A model generated the notes under the pieces. The model did not search any database and had not been told where the DNA came from. It saw nothing but the letters and a program-made list of their open reading frames with translations. This document shows positions 12,755 through 26,300 of a stretch of 64,000 bases of DNA, piece by piece (within the stretch, counting starts at the first letter, position 1; each line of letters opens with the position of its first letter). Position numbers and translations under genes: made by a program. Location of the stretch: contig JBBHKE010002260.1 in NCBI GenBank assembly GCA_037447655.1, positions 226,692 through 290,691 on the forward strand. The letters run 5' to 3'. The DNA comes from Zygnema cylindricum. Lineage: Eukaryota > Streptophyta > Zygnematophyceae > Zygnematales > Zygnemataceae.

Positions 12755-13252
12755 TGATAGGATCTTACACAAAAATCAGAGTGCAAGATTACAGCGGAAG
12801 CATCCAAAAATAAAACATTCAGACAAGAGAAAGCTGTCCACAAAAGCCAATATATTTCACGGACGTTTTCTCCCATAAAAGATTAAGTTTTCCCTCCCAC
12901 TAAGCTGCAGTATATAGTACTGAAAATGTAACGTTACACAACCAAACAACCAAAACAAACCAAACAATAAAGTGCGCACTGAGCGCCTACAAATCAAATC
13001 GCGCGTCCATACGCGAAACAACATAAAACTGAAGTACAACGAAAATATGTACCTAAACGTACAACCCAAACAAACCCGTACATAACAAACGACAATTGAA
13101 CCTGGTCGTCGCAAAACCAATCTACGCGAGACCAGGAATCTACGAAACGATCTAAAAGACATAATGACGCCAAACCACCCACAAAGACAAAACGACAAAT
13201 GATACGGCCGCGCGACATGCCACGACAGCCGATTACAACATTGAACCTAACA
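12755..13252 (-). repeat. 5' LTR of the copia element
   Basis: The 498-bp copy is uninterrupted. Visible differences from the 3' LTR are few: single changes near 13024, 13119, 13153 and 13222. It holds the element's promoter by family knowledge; no TATA box was assigned. Confidence 0.93.
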
Positions 13253-13770
13253 TATATATACATGTACACACACAGATTAATATGCAAAAATACACATGAT
13301 ATATAAACAAGTTTTTAATCAGAAACACCAAAAAGCTACTACAAAACATATAAAGAAGGTACAACAATGAAGAATATGACATTTGCTATTCATTATGAAG
13401 AAATCATGAAATACCTTACGCTGTTGCACATAAATGCGGTTTTTTTTTTCGTCTTCCCGCTTGTCGAAAGGTGCCCAATGTTTTTCCTACGCCTTATGTG
13501 TGAAGGCACGTGTGTTTGAGAGAGGAGTGTTACGATAGAGAGCGTTGAGGAAGGGTATGAGGGGAAGGAAGGAGGCGCGTTCACGCTTTTGCGAAATGGC
13601 GTCCGTTGGCCGAGACCCCTCCATAGCCCCTGTACGGAAAACAACGCACGGAATACGGTACGTACAGGCCGTAAACGTGCAGTTGGTTTTTTTTTTGGTA
13701 CTCCGTGCACGAGAATTGTAAAAATCCTCCGGCACGTGTTACAGCGTCTGTCTATTCGCTCGTATCCTGG

Positions 13771-13814
13771 AACTATATTTAAAATCACCTCGCGAGGTGA
13801 TTTGAAATATAGTT
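13771..13814. repeat. 44-bp palindrome without spacer
   Basis: AACTATATTTAAAATCACC followed by TCG meets its inverse CGAGGTGATTTGAAATATAGTT at TCGCGA, with one mismatch in 22 pairs. It lies between the copia element and the right end of the Harbinger-like element. A short direct repeat, GCTAGACGACAAACT, follows at about 13855-13890. Confidence 0.8.
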
Positions 13815-14864
13815 TGAAGATGAGCTGGAAGGACGCAAAAGTGGGTTGAAATGCGCTAGACGACAAACTACTTCACGCTAGACGACAAACTGCAGTACAT
13901 TTAAAGTTGTAAGGAAACGTAACTTGTACGGTGTTAATTTCATTTTTTTGGTACGGCTGCTGATTTTATCGTTTTTTTCTAAGTTATGGAGGAAAACGAA
14001 AGAGAATAACTGTAACTTTAGCACATGCGAAAGTACCCTTAGTGTAATTTGACAATATGAGCTATATCAAACTAATGAGATCACATCGGACGGTTCATAA
14101 GAAAAGAAAGATCCCGAAATGGTGCGCACTACTTAATTATGACATACCGTCCGATGGACAAGATCAGACCGACAAATACTTACCAGAATCTGAAAGTGGA
14201 CCATAGTGACACGGTGGATCTCGTCACTTATAAAAGTCTGAATGTCGGCTATAACCTTATGGAAACGGGAATTTGTCTCCACCTTCATTTATATTAGTGT
14301 GTACAGTTAGTGAAAGTCAGACGTAGACAATTAAGGGTTGTCCTTTTGTATGAAACAAGTAGACGTACCGTTGACTAAATTAACATACATCAAGTACATT
14401 GTCAGATTACTTTAGAGTACGGTTAGAAAGTACCGTAGGACTCTTTACAGCACTATGATTGGCTAGGAAGGTAGTAGTAGAATTTATTAGTATAAATTCT
14501 ACGACTTAGTATTTTTATGTATTCCTTTCATGAGGTTTCAAGGAGCACATATGTGCATTTTAAGAGATATTCTGTGGGTTATATCTCTTGGTTTAATAGT
14601 GCATTTTGCTTGAAACTTTGTGAGTTGTCAGCACACGCGATAAACTGTAATCTCATACAGTTTGGGGCCATTTGGCCATATTGACTGTTTTATACAGTGG
14701 ATCAAAGTTAGTGTCTTGAGTGCTTTCTATCTTTGGTTCTGTGAAGGCTACTACTTCAGCAACAGCTGGTGCTGCACCAGCTGTCATAGAACAACAATAT
14801 CGTCGTTATATCGTATCGTCGATATATCGAGGTTTCTTAAAAAAAAAAAGTATTCTTGCTAGTT

Positions 14865-15045
14865 GCTACTGCTCCTAGTACTACTGTTGCTGCCAGTATT
14901 AGTGCTTCTGCAACTGCTAGTACTAGGTGCCAGTACTAGTGCTACTGCAACTGCTAGTACTAGGTGCATACTGCAGCTGCTAGTACTAGGTGCAGCTGCT
15001 GCGAGTATTACTAGCTGCTGGTAGTACTAGCTACTGCTACTCCAA
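14865..15045. repeat. Tandem repeat of GCTAGTACTAGGTGC words
   Basis: CTGCTAGTACTAGGTGC, ACTAGTGCTACTGCAACTG and similar words repeat with slight changes. It is non-coding. Confidence 0.75.
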
Positions 15046-15440
15046 TTAATAAAAATAATAATAAGAATTCACAATTTGTACACTTCAAAAAAAAATTAAT
15101 AAAAATAAGAAAAAAAGTTCACATTTTATACACTTCTTAAAATATTGAATAAATATAATATGAAGAATTCACAATTTGTACACTTCAAAAAATAATTAAT
15201 ACAAATAAGAAAAAAAGTTTACATTTTATACACTTCATAAAATAATTAATAAAAAAATTAATAAAAATTTTCATTTTGTACACTTTAAAAAATAATTAAT
15301 AAAAATAATAATAAAATTCACATTTTGTACACATCATAAAATAATTCATAAAAATAAAAGTAAAAAATCACATTTAAAACACTTCAAATAATAAACCCTA
15401 AAAACAAGAACAAAAATTCACATTTTGTACCCTTCAAAAA
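15046..15440. repeat. AT-rich satellite, unit about 60 bp, 6-7 copies
   Basis: Each unit has TTCACATTTTGTACACTTC followed by AAAAAATAATTAATAAAAATAA. Copies drift by small indels. Confidence 0.8.
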
Positions 15441-15847
15441 GTATGTAATATATATATATATTTTATTTCCAGATCATACTTTGGCTAAATTAGTGTGAAA
15501 TTTCATTTTTTCCTATGTGAAGTTCTGTACTTAGTACGTACTAAGTAAGTAACTATTGGAATTGCTAACTATATGAATTACAGCATTAGTACTTTTTTGT
15601 CGGTTACATTTTGCGGCGTTACTTTTGAGTCACGGAACGAAAATCACGTTGTACGCCGCGTATCAGAAAATTTGTCTTTATCGCTAAAGCAACATATTAT
15701 ATAAAAAAATAAATTTATAAAATGCAATATATCGCGATAATTTATGTTGGTCTCGGTACGATATATCGAGGAGTGTGCTCAATTGATATTCGATGTATCG
15801 AATATCGAACGATATGAAATTACCCGATACCCAAAACTAATTATTAT

Positions 15848-18460
15848 ACTTTGTACTCTTGGTATCGTGGAAGGTATAACAAAGATGTACCACTAATTTT
15901 TTACTTATTCACGTACGAGCGGGCACGAGTGGTCGCCAGTTTCGGGTAACTTTTATTTTCGTAAACGCGTTTCGGGTAACAGGTAACAAATTAGGAGCGT
16001 GACATTACCCGGTCAGGCGTCGGGTACTCAGATTTTGAAAAAAAAGATTGTCGGTTTCGGTTATCTAAAATTTTGACTTTTGCGACCTCTGCTATCGGGT
16101 CACAAATTTCAAGATTGAAAACCTTCAAGATTTTTAGACGTTCAAAAAAATATCGGTAATCGAAAAAAAGCATCGGGTTTGAAAACAGTAAAGAATGGCC
16201 AGCTTGAATTTATGTACTTCCGATATGCAAAGGTTTGGAGATGATCTAGCTCCGGAAGGTCGAATCGTACGAAGGACTATTTTACATCATTACTCTGTAT
16301 AAGATAAAGTATCTGGGTATAAAGCACATTTGTGGGAGTTGATACTCCTTACTGATAATCGTTTACCTTTTTTTTACATTCCTATAATATATACATGTCA
16401 GTTCGATACATTGATAAGAAAAACATCACGATATACTACCAGTTTGTTTGTTTGGCATACCGATAAAAAACATCATGATAAAAGACATTGACATTTCAAT
16501 GATTACATGGGTTATCATTAAATTTCTTGTTCTCTTAACCCATTTATGTTTTGTTTTTAGCCAAATATTGGTCTTTATATAACTCTTTTTTACTTGATAT
16601 GTTTGTTATTGCAAAGAGAGAAATTATTACATAAGGAAAAATTATAGTCATATTAATATAAATAGGGAAGCAACTAACGATTGGTGTATACGGTTGCAGT
16701 TTGTTAGCCTGTTGATCAGAAAATGAAAACTTCTATGTACTTTGGATAAGAGAAAAAAGATTTGAACTTCTAGTCCTATAGAATGTGAATTTATCATTTG
16801 AAGTGTTGCGCAAACAAGACTTCCTCATTTTCATCCCCAAAGTTACAAGCCCGATTCTAATACGTCAATGATAACCTATACATTATATACAATTTAATAG
16901 TGTGTTTTGTATAATACTTGTGTTTAGTAATACTATCTTTTTATACGTAAGAATAATCTAATCTTCAACACACAATATAACGAGACCCCTTGTCGCTCAT
17001 TAGCCAATAGTATCGATTATTGGAGTTATCGTGACAAGAAAGCAAACAATACACAACAATACAACCTCAATAGGTGTAAGTGTAATTTTTTATTACTAAT
17101 TTAAGGAAAAATAATATTGTCATTAACATTATTTTGAGTTATATGTCCTGAACCTAACAAACCATTAATGTTACACAGCACCAATTACAATAATTTATTT
17201 ACTTATTCCAAAAGACTAAACGCAATAGCATGTGTTTTATAAAGACTACGTTTAAACATGTGAGAAAAGGCTCGCGCTATTTTCCTTTATCTTTATCAAC
17301 ATGAATAAATTTCTCGTGTCGACGCCACTCACTTCTTGGTGTTGACGATGTTTCTGACACTTTGTTTGAACTTTAGAATGAAAAACTAAGCAATCTTTGA
17401 ATTCACTAACACGTTTCATATAAGTACCTCTTGAGTTAGTGTAAATGACACAATATGAATCGTGCCTATATTACCGTAACTAATAAAATAACAATATCAA
17501 TTCCATGTTAAATTCAAAGGTAGTAATTTATGGGTGCGATTTATTGTTATTAATATTATTAGTGGTTCACGATGTATTATAAAACATCAGATTTGTAAGA
17601 ATTTTTTCAGGCCATGACTAAGAGCTAAAGATGGACCAGTTCACACATCATAGTACAAAAGCAAACCTTTTTATATAACAATTATTTTTCATACAATACA
17701 AAACACACATTATCATAGTATAATAATGATACGACCAGTTGATTCAATTCAATTCGACATTGTGATGTTTGAAACTTAACTAAAAGATATCATATCCGGT
17801 TAAGAAAATCCAAAACCAAGTCAAACCGCTGGCGTTCGTTACATGGAACAGCTAAAAAACTGTTAACAATATTCAAGAATATAAAAAACTTAAATAACAA
17901 CAAATTACACAATTAATGCCTCAATGCTTCATTGACTTAGTTAATTAACACTCCAAACCAAGGTTGAGTGATATATAGAAATCTATCCCTTTCAACTCAA
18001 AGGCGATTCATTTATTACTTTGTTACTTTGAGGAAATTATAACTATGGCAATATGTGAAGCAAGTCTTTCCCTATAATATAATCGAAAGCTACACACAAC
18101 GTGGGAATGACTAAATAATACTTCATTATGTAGTCTTAAAGTTAATGCTTAATTTTGTGGAAGTAAACAATAGGAGTGTAGGCCCAAAATGAGTCGGTAC
18201 CAACAAAACGGCAAGATTCCCTTTTGCTAGCATTTTGTTTGTATAGCGTAACCATGAAATTCCATACTTTGCATGCCTAACTCCTCACATAGGCTAATCA
18301 AAGACGTGTCACCTTTTCGGATGACTCAACCTATACGCAAGTTTGTATGGAGCTACACATGGCCCCGGACATACCTTTCAATGGGATGAAAGAAAGGATT
18401 ATATACGAAGGTCGTAACACGAATCGTTGACGAGCTTTCGAGTGACACCTTTCTTATGTC
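15848..18460. other. AT-rich intergenic DNA, no gene seen
   Basis: I find no credible coding frame, splice-linked exons or clear repeat structure. Scattered TATCG/CGATA words at 16080-16480 resemble the hAT-like family. Confidence 0.5.
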
Positions 18461-18469
18461 CAATGCCCG

Positions 18470-19110
18470 ATTTTTAGCATCGAATGTCAAATTTTCAATA
18501 CCCAATGGCCGATATCTAATTTACATTGTCCAATTTCCCTTGTCTAATGTTCAATTTTCAATTTTCAAATATGCATTACCCGATTCCCACTGTCAAGTTT
18601 TCCAGTTTTTAATATCCAAAATCTAGTCTTAACTGTCCAAAGTCAAATGTCTAATCCAATGCTAAATTTCCAATGTCCCTTATCCAATGACCAATTTCTA
18701 GGTTCCAATTTCTATTTTCCAGTTTCCATTTTCTATTTTCTAATGTCCAATATCCAATGTCCAATGAATTTCCAATGTGCAATTTTTAATATCCAATTTT
18801 CCCAATGTTCAATGTACAATAACCGACGTCAAATGTCCAATGGAAAATGTATGAATTCAATTTTTCAATGTCCAGTTTCAAATTCCAACGCCTAATTCTC
18901 AATTTCCAAAGTCGAATGTCAAATATTTAATACTTAATGTCCAATTTAAAATAATCAATTTCTAGTGCCTGCTGTTTAGCTTGATATCTAATGCACCATC
19001 TAAATGCCCAATGTCACACACTACATGCCACAACCCATATCCAGTTTTCCCCTGCTTCAAATTTACATTTTCTAATCTCCAATTTATAATTTTTGATTTC
19101 CAATTGTCAA
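18470..19110. repeat. CCAAT-type degenerate minisatellite
   Basis: Words such as TTCCAATGTCCAATTTC, TTTCCAATTTC and ATGTCCAATATCC repeat irregularly with a 7-11 bp rhythm. The open frame at 18647-18895 is this repeat read as protein and is not a gene. Confidence 0.8.
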
Positions 19111-19295
19111 TTCCCACGCGACCCCATTTGTCGAATTCCGATCTCCATCTGTAGCCATGTTCACTTATAGTAACTATGTGCTATGAAAATGGTGTGTGCA
19201 TATTTTGTAGAGTATTTCTTGCATATTTTTGTCGCCACTCCCTGATTCTAGTTTCATGGATCGCCACACATCCCTCAAGTTAAGAGAGAGCACTC

Positions 19296-20185
19296 TACAC
19301 CGTGTATCGCTATTAGTCTTAGGGCGTGTCCCCATGTGTTCAAGTAAGGGTTTTTTTCCGTCGTTTACACAGAAAATGGGACTTCCTACTTGAAAATATT
19401 ACGCCGTACGAAAAATGGGCAAAAACTCAAATACATTTTGCGTCATCTTGGAACTTGAAAGGTACGGCGATTTGGCAGTATTATCATCGCGACCCACTTC
19501 CAGCTCATCTTCACACTTGCAATGAAATCAAATCGCGACCTGCTTTTAATCAAAATACTACCCTATTGACGAATAGAAATCTTGGGTTGCACGCGTCAAA
19601 AGTTTTCATTTGTTTTTTTGCTGTTGGGAGAATACACGAACAAAAAAATTGTTTGTCCGTTTGCTTATGTTGTCCACTTGTGGGCGTCTACAAATGTCAT
19701 TTTGTAGACGTAGGCGATTGCTTATGTCGTTCACGTGTGGGCGTCAACAAATGACAGTCGGCGTCGACAATTGTCCCAGTATGTCAGGAGCTCTTTGCGG
19801 CGTACAAATGTCAGCAGTTTGGGTTTCGCAAGTATTGGCGACGTGTACAGCTGCCACATATTCAAAATAATGAACGCGCAAGTAACGATTCACATAGGCA
19901 CACTTTGAAAAGTACACAGTAAAATCAGCGCTAAATTCCAAAATAACGTTTCAAAATATCGGTTACATGGGGACACGCCCTTAATGTTTTTTTCGTCTCT
20001 TAAAACATTAAGTCTCCGTACACACATGTCCAATTGTAGATCTGACGGTTGCGATTGAAAGGTAAGATTCTCAGATTCTGATTGGTGTTTTCAAACAGAA
20101 AATCGGATAAGTGTGTACGGAGAAAATATGTTTTAAGTGGCGAATTTTTTTTTAAGACCGTTAATTTTTTAATACACGGTGTTGC
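19296..20185. mobile_element. TACACCG-family MITE split by a second MITE
   Basis: The left end TACACCGTGTATCGCTATTAG is cut at 19321. The family sequence resumes after 19981 (TTTTTTTCGTCTCTTAAAACAT ... AATATGTTTTAAGTGGCGAA) and ends in a damaged ACACGGTGT. The family has a TA target site; this copy is diverged at its right end. Confidence 0.6.
19322..19980. mobile_element. Tourist-like MITE (PIF/Harbinger type)
   Basis: Perfect 16-bp inverted repeats GGGCGTGTCCCCATGT bound 659 bp. TTA lies directly outside on both sides (19319-19321 and 19981-19983). This is the PIF/Harbinger signature. A 142-residue frame inside resembles no transposase and is probably accidental. Confidence 0.8.
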
Positions 20186-20658
20186 TGGCTGACCCGACGA
20201 CGACCTGGGGCAAGGGGCCGCCTAAGGAATGCCACGTGGCATGAGAAATTCCGATAAGACCCTCAGAATATGCGGTGAAGAAGCAATGACACGTGGCAGA
20301 TAGGAAAACAAAAGAAATACTTGCCACCTCGTGAGATTACCTAGTTAAGCGAAATGTGGCAGTTTTTATGGTTTGGTCGGTCGCACTTATTTCAATTCCA
20401 TTCGAACTTTATGAGCTGCGCACGTGCGAACAGGATAAATAATGGAACACAGCCGCAATGTGTCTTCTCTAGAGCGAGTTAATTGTCGCCACGTAACCAT
20501 CGGATCCAGCTAAGCCCAGGCGTGCTTTTCTTTGTAGCCAGTTTCGTCCACAATTTCGTCACCGACGTTTCAGTACCTAGTCTGTACATGAGCACTCAGG
20601 CCTTACTTTGTTGCAGTTTCGTTCACAGTTTCGTCTACGAAACTACATTACAGTGCAG
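20186..20658. promoter_or_regulatory. Distal upstream region of the LRR gene with CACGTG boxes
   Basis: CACGTG occurs three times, as GCCACGTGGC near 20230, ACACGTGGC near 20291 and GCACGTGC near 20417. Such G-boxes bind bZIP and bHLH factors in plants. No frame of interest. Whether they act on the LRR gene 0.8-1.1 kb downstream is unknown. Confidence 0.35.
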
Positions 20659-20875
20659 TACACCGCGAATCGTTATTAGCGTCAAGGTTTTTTCGTCACT
20701 AACATATTTTCTCCTACACAATTGTCAGATTGTGGATCTGACGGTTTAGATTGAAAGTTAACATTCTCAGCTTCCGACTGGCGGTCTCAAATTGAAAATC
20801 CAACAAGTGTGTACGGAGAGAAGATGTTTTAAGTGGCGAAAAAAACCTTTGACGCTAATAACGATTCGCGGTGTA
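20659..20875. mobile_element. Intact MITE, TACACCG family
   Basis: The 217-bp element has near-perfect 28-bp inverted repeats starting TACACCGCGAATCGTTATTA. The TA at each end fits a TA duplication. This is the cleanest copy of the family in the window and has no coding capacity. Confidence 0.85.
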
Positions 20876-21380
20876 CAGTGCTTTGGACACACATACCTTT
20901 CTTTGTGCACAGTTAAGTCAACAGTTTCGTCACCCAATCGTCTCTGGATACACATAGCGTCCATTATGTGATTTTTTTAGGGTTTTTTGAAGTCACGTCA
21001 CCACTAAGACTCGTGACAAATGCCACGTGCTTTAAAAAGTACCAAAAAAAATAAAACGTACGGAAAAATCTCAGCGTTCTACGTTTTCATTGGGCCTCAG
21101 AACTGTACGGGTTTCTGTGACGGGCTGTTTGTCCCCTGGTGACCTGTTTTTAATCAACATGGCAGAGGTACAACAATGTAACGGTTTTTTAACTGCCTAA
21201 AACGGCTGTACGGAGTGAGGATGGATGTACGGATTGAGATTTGAAGAAAATGAAACGTGACGGATTTGCTGAGTCAGCATCTTAATTCTTTGTCGACGAA
21301 GACTGGCCTTTGTCATTAAAAAAAAAAAACTTTTTTCTGCCAAACCTTGTCTGTTTGTGTGACGCGGTTAGTTCGAAGCC
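20876..21380 (+). promoter_or_regulatory. Proximal upstream region of the LRR gene
   Basis: The region has one CACGTG (near 21021) and several GTACGG words at 21060-21230. No clear TATA box was found. The 5' end of the transcript cannot be placed. Confidence 0.3.
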
Positions 21381-23307
21381 ATGGCGACCACCATGATCAT
21401 AGCGACAGGGCTGATGTTAGCGTGCCACGTGGCAATCGTACTGGGAGATTACAACGGGACCATGGCGGAGTCAGATCGTAAGTTTCCCCTCCTCCGAGTT
21501 TCGGTTTATTCTCTATTCCTATCTCTTTGTGCAGTCCATTTCTTCACACGTGCCAAACACATCTCTGATTTGACCTCTGACACTCCTTTCACTACTGCTT
21601 TGTTTCACTGCTACCGCTGTCTTTCCTTTTTATGTTTAAACGTTTAAACCTTTTTTTTTGTTTTTTTAATCCTTTAGGATTTTTGTCTTTCACCTTTGTC
21701 GGTCATCAATTCTTTTTAGTGACAATCATGTTTTGTAATTTTTTGGTATTACTTAAAAACCCTAAAACCTATTGGAAATAAATTCTATTTTGCTAATGAC
21801 ATTTAAATTATAGAAAAGACATTTTTATATTATGTTATAACATATAAATAACAGATAAAACAATAAAATCTATTTTAATAAATATTAGTTATTTTATTAT
21901 TATTCTCTGCAGAGTCGGCTCTAAAGGCGGTGAAGGCGGCCATGGAGAACACGGAGTTTTTTCCGGAGATCGAATGTGACGGAATTAGTTTCTACTGCCA
22001 TGATTCGGGCCACGTGTCAAAAATGTGAGTCATTATCGATTCGTGCAATCTCTGCTGCAATAAATCCGCACTAAATTCCGCACTGAATTTCGCACTGAAT
22101 TTGAATCTAACTCTCGCACTTAATACTCATTCATTCATTGGATAAGTGCAATCTGTGGTGCGATAAATCCGCACTGAATTCCGCACTGAATTTTGCACTG
22201 AATTTCACTCTAACCCTCGCACGCACTTAATACTCAGTCATTGGTTTCCAACAAGCTTTGCTGCGATAAATCCGCACTGAATTCCGCACTGAATTTGAAT
22301 CTAACTCTCGCACTTAATACTCATCCATTGGATGCCTGCAATCTCTGCAATCTCTGCTGCGATGCGCTATCAGTGCAATGCTTGGGCCCCGGGGCCCTCT
22401 TGAAAGGGCCATGGTGGTGAGACAAAAAAACAGTGGGAATGAAATTGAGATGTGTCGTTTATCGACAAATGGCTACCGATAGACAACATTAAATTTTATG
22501 CTTTACAGTCAATTGGGTTCTTGGTTACTAGAGGTTTTTAGGTTTTTAGGGCTTTCATGGTTTCTATGGTAGTTAGGGTTTTTAAGGTTTTTAAATTTTA
22601 GGCCACTGACGGTTTTTAGTGTTTTTAATGATTCTACATGTCTATGGCCCTTAGGGTTCCCATAATTTTAGGGTCTTCAGGGTTTTAAGGTTTTTAAGGG
22701 AGCATAGTTTTTTAGTGATTTTAGTCCATTTGTGTAGATGATACTTATTGTCGTGTTGACGTATAGGAAAACCAGAATTGTGATTTTTTTCCTGTTCGGT
22801 AGCTAAGACCAAGACGCATGTGATAAGGTTTTGCGACAAATGAGATTTTTGTAGATAAAGATACGTTAAAAAAAAAATGCAAAATAAATGCATTTTTCAT
22901 GTCAATTTAAATTTTGGTCTTCTAAACGACCACGAGGATCCAACACGTACAAATTGTATCTTGTTGAGAAAAAAGAAAACAAAGGAATCAAAGGGAAAAC
23001 TTTAAAGGAACTTTTTTTGAACTTGAAACTTGAACTTTGAGTGAATCAAGGGCAAACTTTGGTACAATCGATACAAAGTCCATTGCGTACTTGAACAAAA
23101 TTGACCAAACCTATTTAGTTTCAAAAAATTAGAAACTACGGTACATTTGGTAAATCCAACTTTTTCTTATACTTTTTTAGATCGGAGTATGTTTCATACT
23201 CTTGGTTATGGTACTGTGATATTTGTAAATTTCTTTCTTTTTGGTTTTCTTTTTTGTAGTTTATGCTATGATCATGGCATTATGATGTTTGCAAGTTATT
23301 TCTTTGT

Positions 23308-23338
<31 letters not shown>

Positions 23339-26300
23339 CTGCCCGTGCAACTCTTTTCCTTGCAAAAGCTAAAATTAAAGTAAAATATTTATAATATATA
23401 TATAAAATAGCAAAACGGCAATTCCAGTTTTGGTTGGAGCTAAAATGTTTTACTGCACACCTGATATTTGGTATTGAAAAATAATTAGCCGAAGGTGGTT
23501 TCCTAAGCCCTTTTTTAATCAAATTATAGAATTTGATTAAATTAAAGTATGAGTCAACTTTGAACATCAATTTGGAGCGTGAATAATGAACGATTTTGTG
23601 TTTTTTTTTTTTGTTTTGTTCGCTCGGTAATGGAGAGTTTTTTCAATGATCTAGCATTTTTTAAACTTTATGATGAAATTTCAATCTTTCAAAATAAACA
23701 CCCTCAAGTATCGATGAATATGTGTTAAAAATCCTATAATAAACTTCGAGATTGATTCACCTTTGCAATTATCACAACATGATTTTGATCTTTTGGGACC
23801 CAAAATCATTCTAGTAGTATCTATTCTTGTCGTATTTTTTGTAAACTCCAATCTCAATTTTGTCTTTTTATTAGGGAGAGATGGAAAGAGGGAGAGAGGG
23901 AGTGAGGGAGAGAGGGATATCCTTCAATCAGCTAAGAGCTGGGAGGGTGAGGATGGACAGAGGTAGTGGGGTGGAACTCCATAGGAGATGGAGAGGGGAG
24001 TGGGGAGAGCGAGGGATAGAAGGGGGGAAGAGAATAAGGGAACTCTACCAATGACCCAAAGGGATGGGTGAATATATGTATGATGGTTAAGATTGGATGG
24101 AAGGCATCAAAAGGGAGAACAAAGGGAGGGAGAGTAAAAATTCCTATTTAGAATGTATAAGACAAGAGAGAAAAGTTCGAATGGAATAATGTCAACAACC
24201 AATGGAGAGGGGTCCAAAGATCGTTTTTATATAGGAGAAAAGGGATGCTAAGAAGTGCGATTGAGGAAACTCTATCCACCCTAAATAAGGATAAAAGAGG
24301 AGGAATGGGGAGGGGAGGATGGGGAAAAAGAGTGACGAGATTTTGTGTAACGTCCTATGGGATGAGGATGCAGAAATCTTAACTACCGTCAATTGGGCGG
24401 GAGCATTGCACCAGAGATTGGTAATCTCACACGACTAACAGAATTGTGAGTGTTAACTTTTTTATATGTCTTTGCCAAAAGACCAAATACAAGTTCTAAG
24501 TGTAAAACTTTGTACATACACTGAGAAGAGACTGGTTTGGGAATGGGATATGTTGTACGGTCCTATAGAAATCTAACAAGCACCCACTTGCGGGGAAGCA
24601 TTCCATCGTCCATCGGTCAACTCACATCCCTCCAATACTTGTAAGACACGTGGCACTATGGCTATGTTTGGACTCAAAAGTGTGCCCTCGAGAATACCAA
24701 TGATCAATGTAAAAGGTTTTACCATGTGAGCAAAGAGGGATAGGGAGAGGGAGAGGGAGAGGGAGAGGGAGAGGGAGGAGGAAAGGGAGAGGGAGAGGGT
24801 GGGGGAGAGGGAAGGGGAGAGGGAGAGGGTGGGGGAGAGGGAAGGGGAGAGGGAGAGGGAGGGATAAAGGGAGGGGGGAGAGGAAGAGGGGGAGAGGGAA
24901 AGGGGGAGGGGGAGAGGGAGGGGGAGGGGGAGAGGGAGGGGGAGAGGGAGAGGGAGAGGGAGAGGGAGAGGGAGAGGGAGAGGGAGAGGGAGAGGGAGAG
25001 GGAGAGGGAGAGGGAGAGGGAGAGGGAGAGGGAGAGGGAGAGGGAGAGGGAGAGGGAGAGGGAGAGGGAGAGGGAGAGGGAGAGGGAGAGGGAGAGGGAG
25101 AGGGAGAGGGAGAGGGAGAGGGAGAGGGAGAGGGAGAGGGAGAGGGAGAGGGAGAGGGAGAGGGAGAGGGAGAGGGAGAGGGAGAGGGAGAGCGAGAGGG
25201 AGAGGGAGAGGGAGAGGGAGGGGGAGGGGGAGGGGGGAGGGGGAGAGGGAGGGGGAGGGGGAGACTTTGAGGGGGTGAGGGGAGAAGTGAGAGAGGTAGA
25301 GGGAGAGGGAGAAGAAGGAGAGGTAAGAGAGAAAGAGAGGGACAGGGAGGGGGAGAGGGAGAGGGAGAGGGGAGGGGGAGGGGGAGAGGGAGAGGGAGAG
25401 GGAGAGGGAGAGGGAGAGGGAGAGGGAGAGGGAGAGGGAGAGGGAGGGGGAGAGGGAGGGGAAGGGGGGAGAGGGAGGGGAAGGGGGAGAGGGGGAGACT
25501 TTGAGGGGGTGAGGGGAGAAGTGAGAGATGTAGAGGGAGAGGGAGAAGAAGGAGAGGTAAGAGAGAAAGAGAGGGACAGGGAGGGGGAGAGGGAGAGGGA
25601 GAGAGATTGGGTGGGAAAGGTGGAAGGGGAAGGAAAGGGGGAGGGGGGGGAGGGGGAGGGGGGAGAGGGAGAGGGAGAGGGAGAGGGAGAGGGAGAGGGA
25701 GAGGGAGAGGGAGAGGGAGAGGGAGAGGGAGAGGGAGAGGGAGAGGGAGAGGGAGAGGGAGAGGGAGAGGGAGAGGGAGAGGGAGAGGGAGAGGGAGAGG
25801 GAGAGGGAGAGGGAGAGGGAGAGGGAGAGGGAGAGGGAGAGGGAGAGGGAGAGGGAGAGGGGAGAGGGAGAGGGAGAGGGAGAGGGAGAGGGAGAGGGAG
25901 AGGGAGAGGGAGAGGGAGAGGGAGAGGGAGAGGGAGAGGGAGAGGGAGAGGGAGAGGGAGAGGGAGAGGGAGAGGGAGAGGGAGAGGGAGAGGGAGAGGG
26001 AGAGGGGAGAGGGAGAGGGAGAGGGAGAGGGAGAGGGAGAGGGAGAGGGAGAGGGAGAGGGAGAGGGAGAGGGAGAGGGAGAGGGAGAGGGAGAGGGAGA
26101 GGGAGAGGGAGAGGGAGAGGGAGAGGGAGAGGGAGAGGGAGAGGGAGAGGGAGAGGGAGAGGGAGAGGGGAGAGGGAGAGGGAGAGGGAGAGGGAGAGGG
26201 AGAGGGAGAGGGAGAGGGAGAGGGAGAGGGAGAGGGAGAGGGAGAGGGAGAGGGAGGGGGAGGGGGAGGGGGAGACTTTGAGGGGGTGAGGGGAGAAGTG

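Larger units (their letters stand above)
6010..13252 (-). mobile_element. Ty1/copia LTR retrotransposon, young LTRs, broken genes
   Basis: Both LTRs, a primer-binding site, a polypurine tract and the order gag, protease, integrase, RT, RNase H (which defines copia) are present on the - strand. LTRs begin TGTTAG and end CCTATCA in element orientation. The flanking 5-bp duplication TATAT is seen at 6005-6009 and 13253-13257. The two LTRs differ by only about four changes that I can see by eye, apart from a 306-bp insertion in the 3' LTR. The coding part has two in-frame stops, at least two frameshifts and an insertion between gag and pol, so it cannot be autonomous as it stands. Confidence 0.95.

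Noticed and set aside
15046-15440. Evenly spaced repeats as a CRISPR array
   Set aside because: The repeats are direct AT-rich satellite units without unique spacers, in eukaryotic DNA.
19326-19754. 142-residue frame as a possible gene
   Set aside because: It lies inside the Tourist-like MITE and shows no family resemblance.
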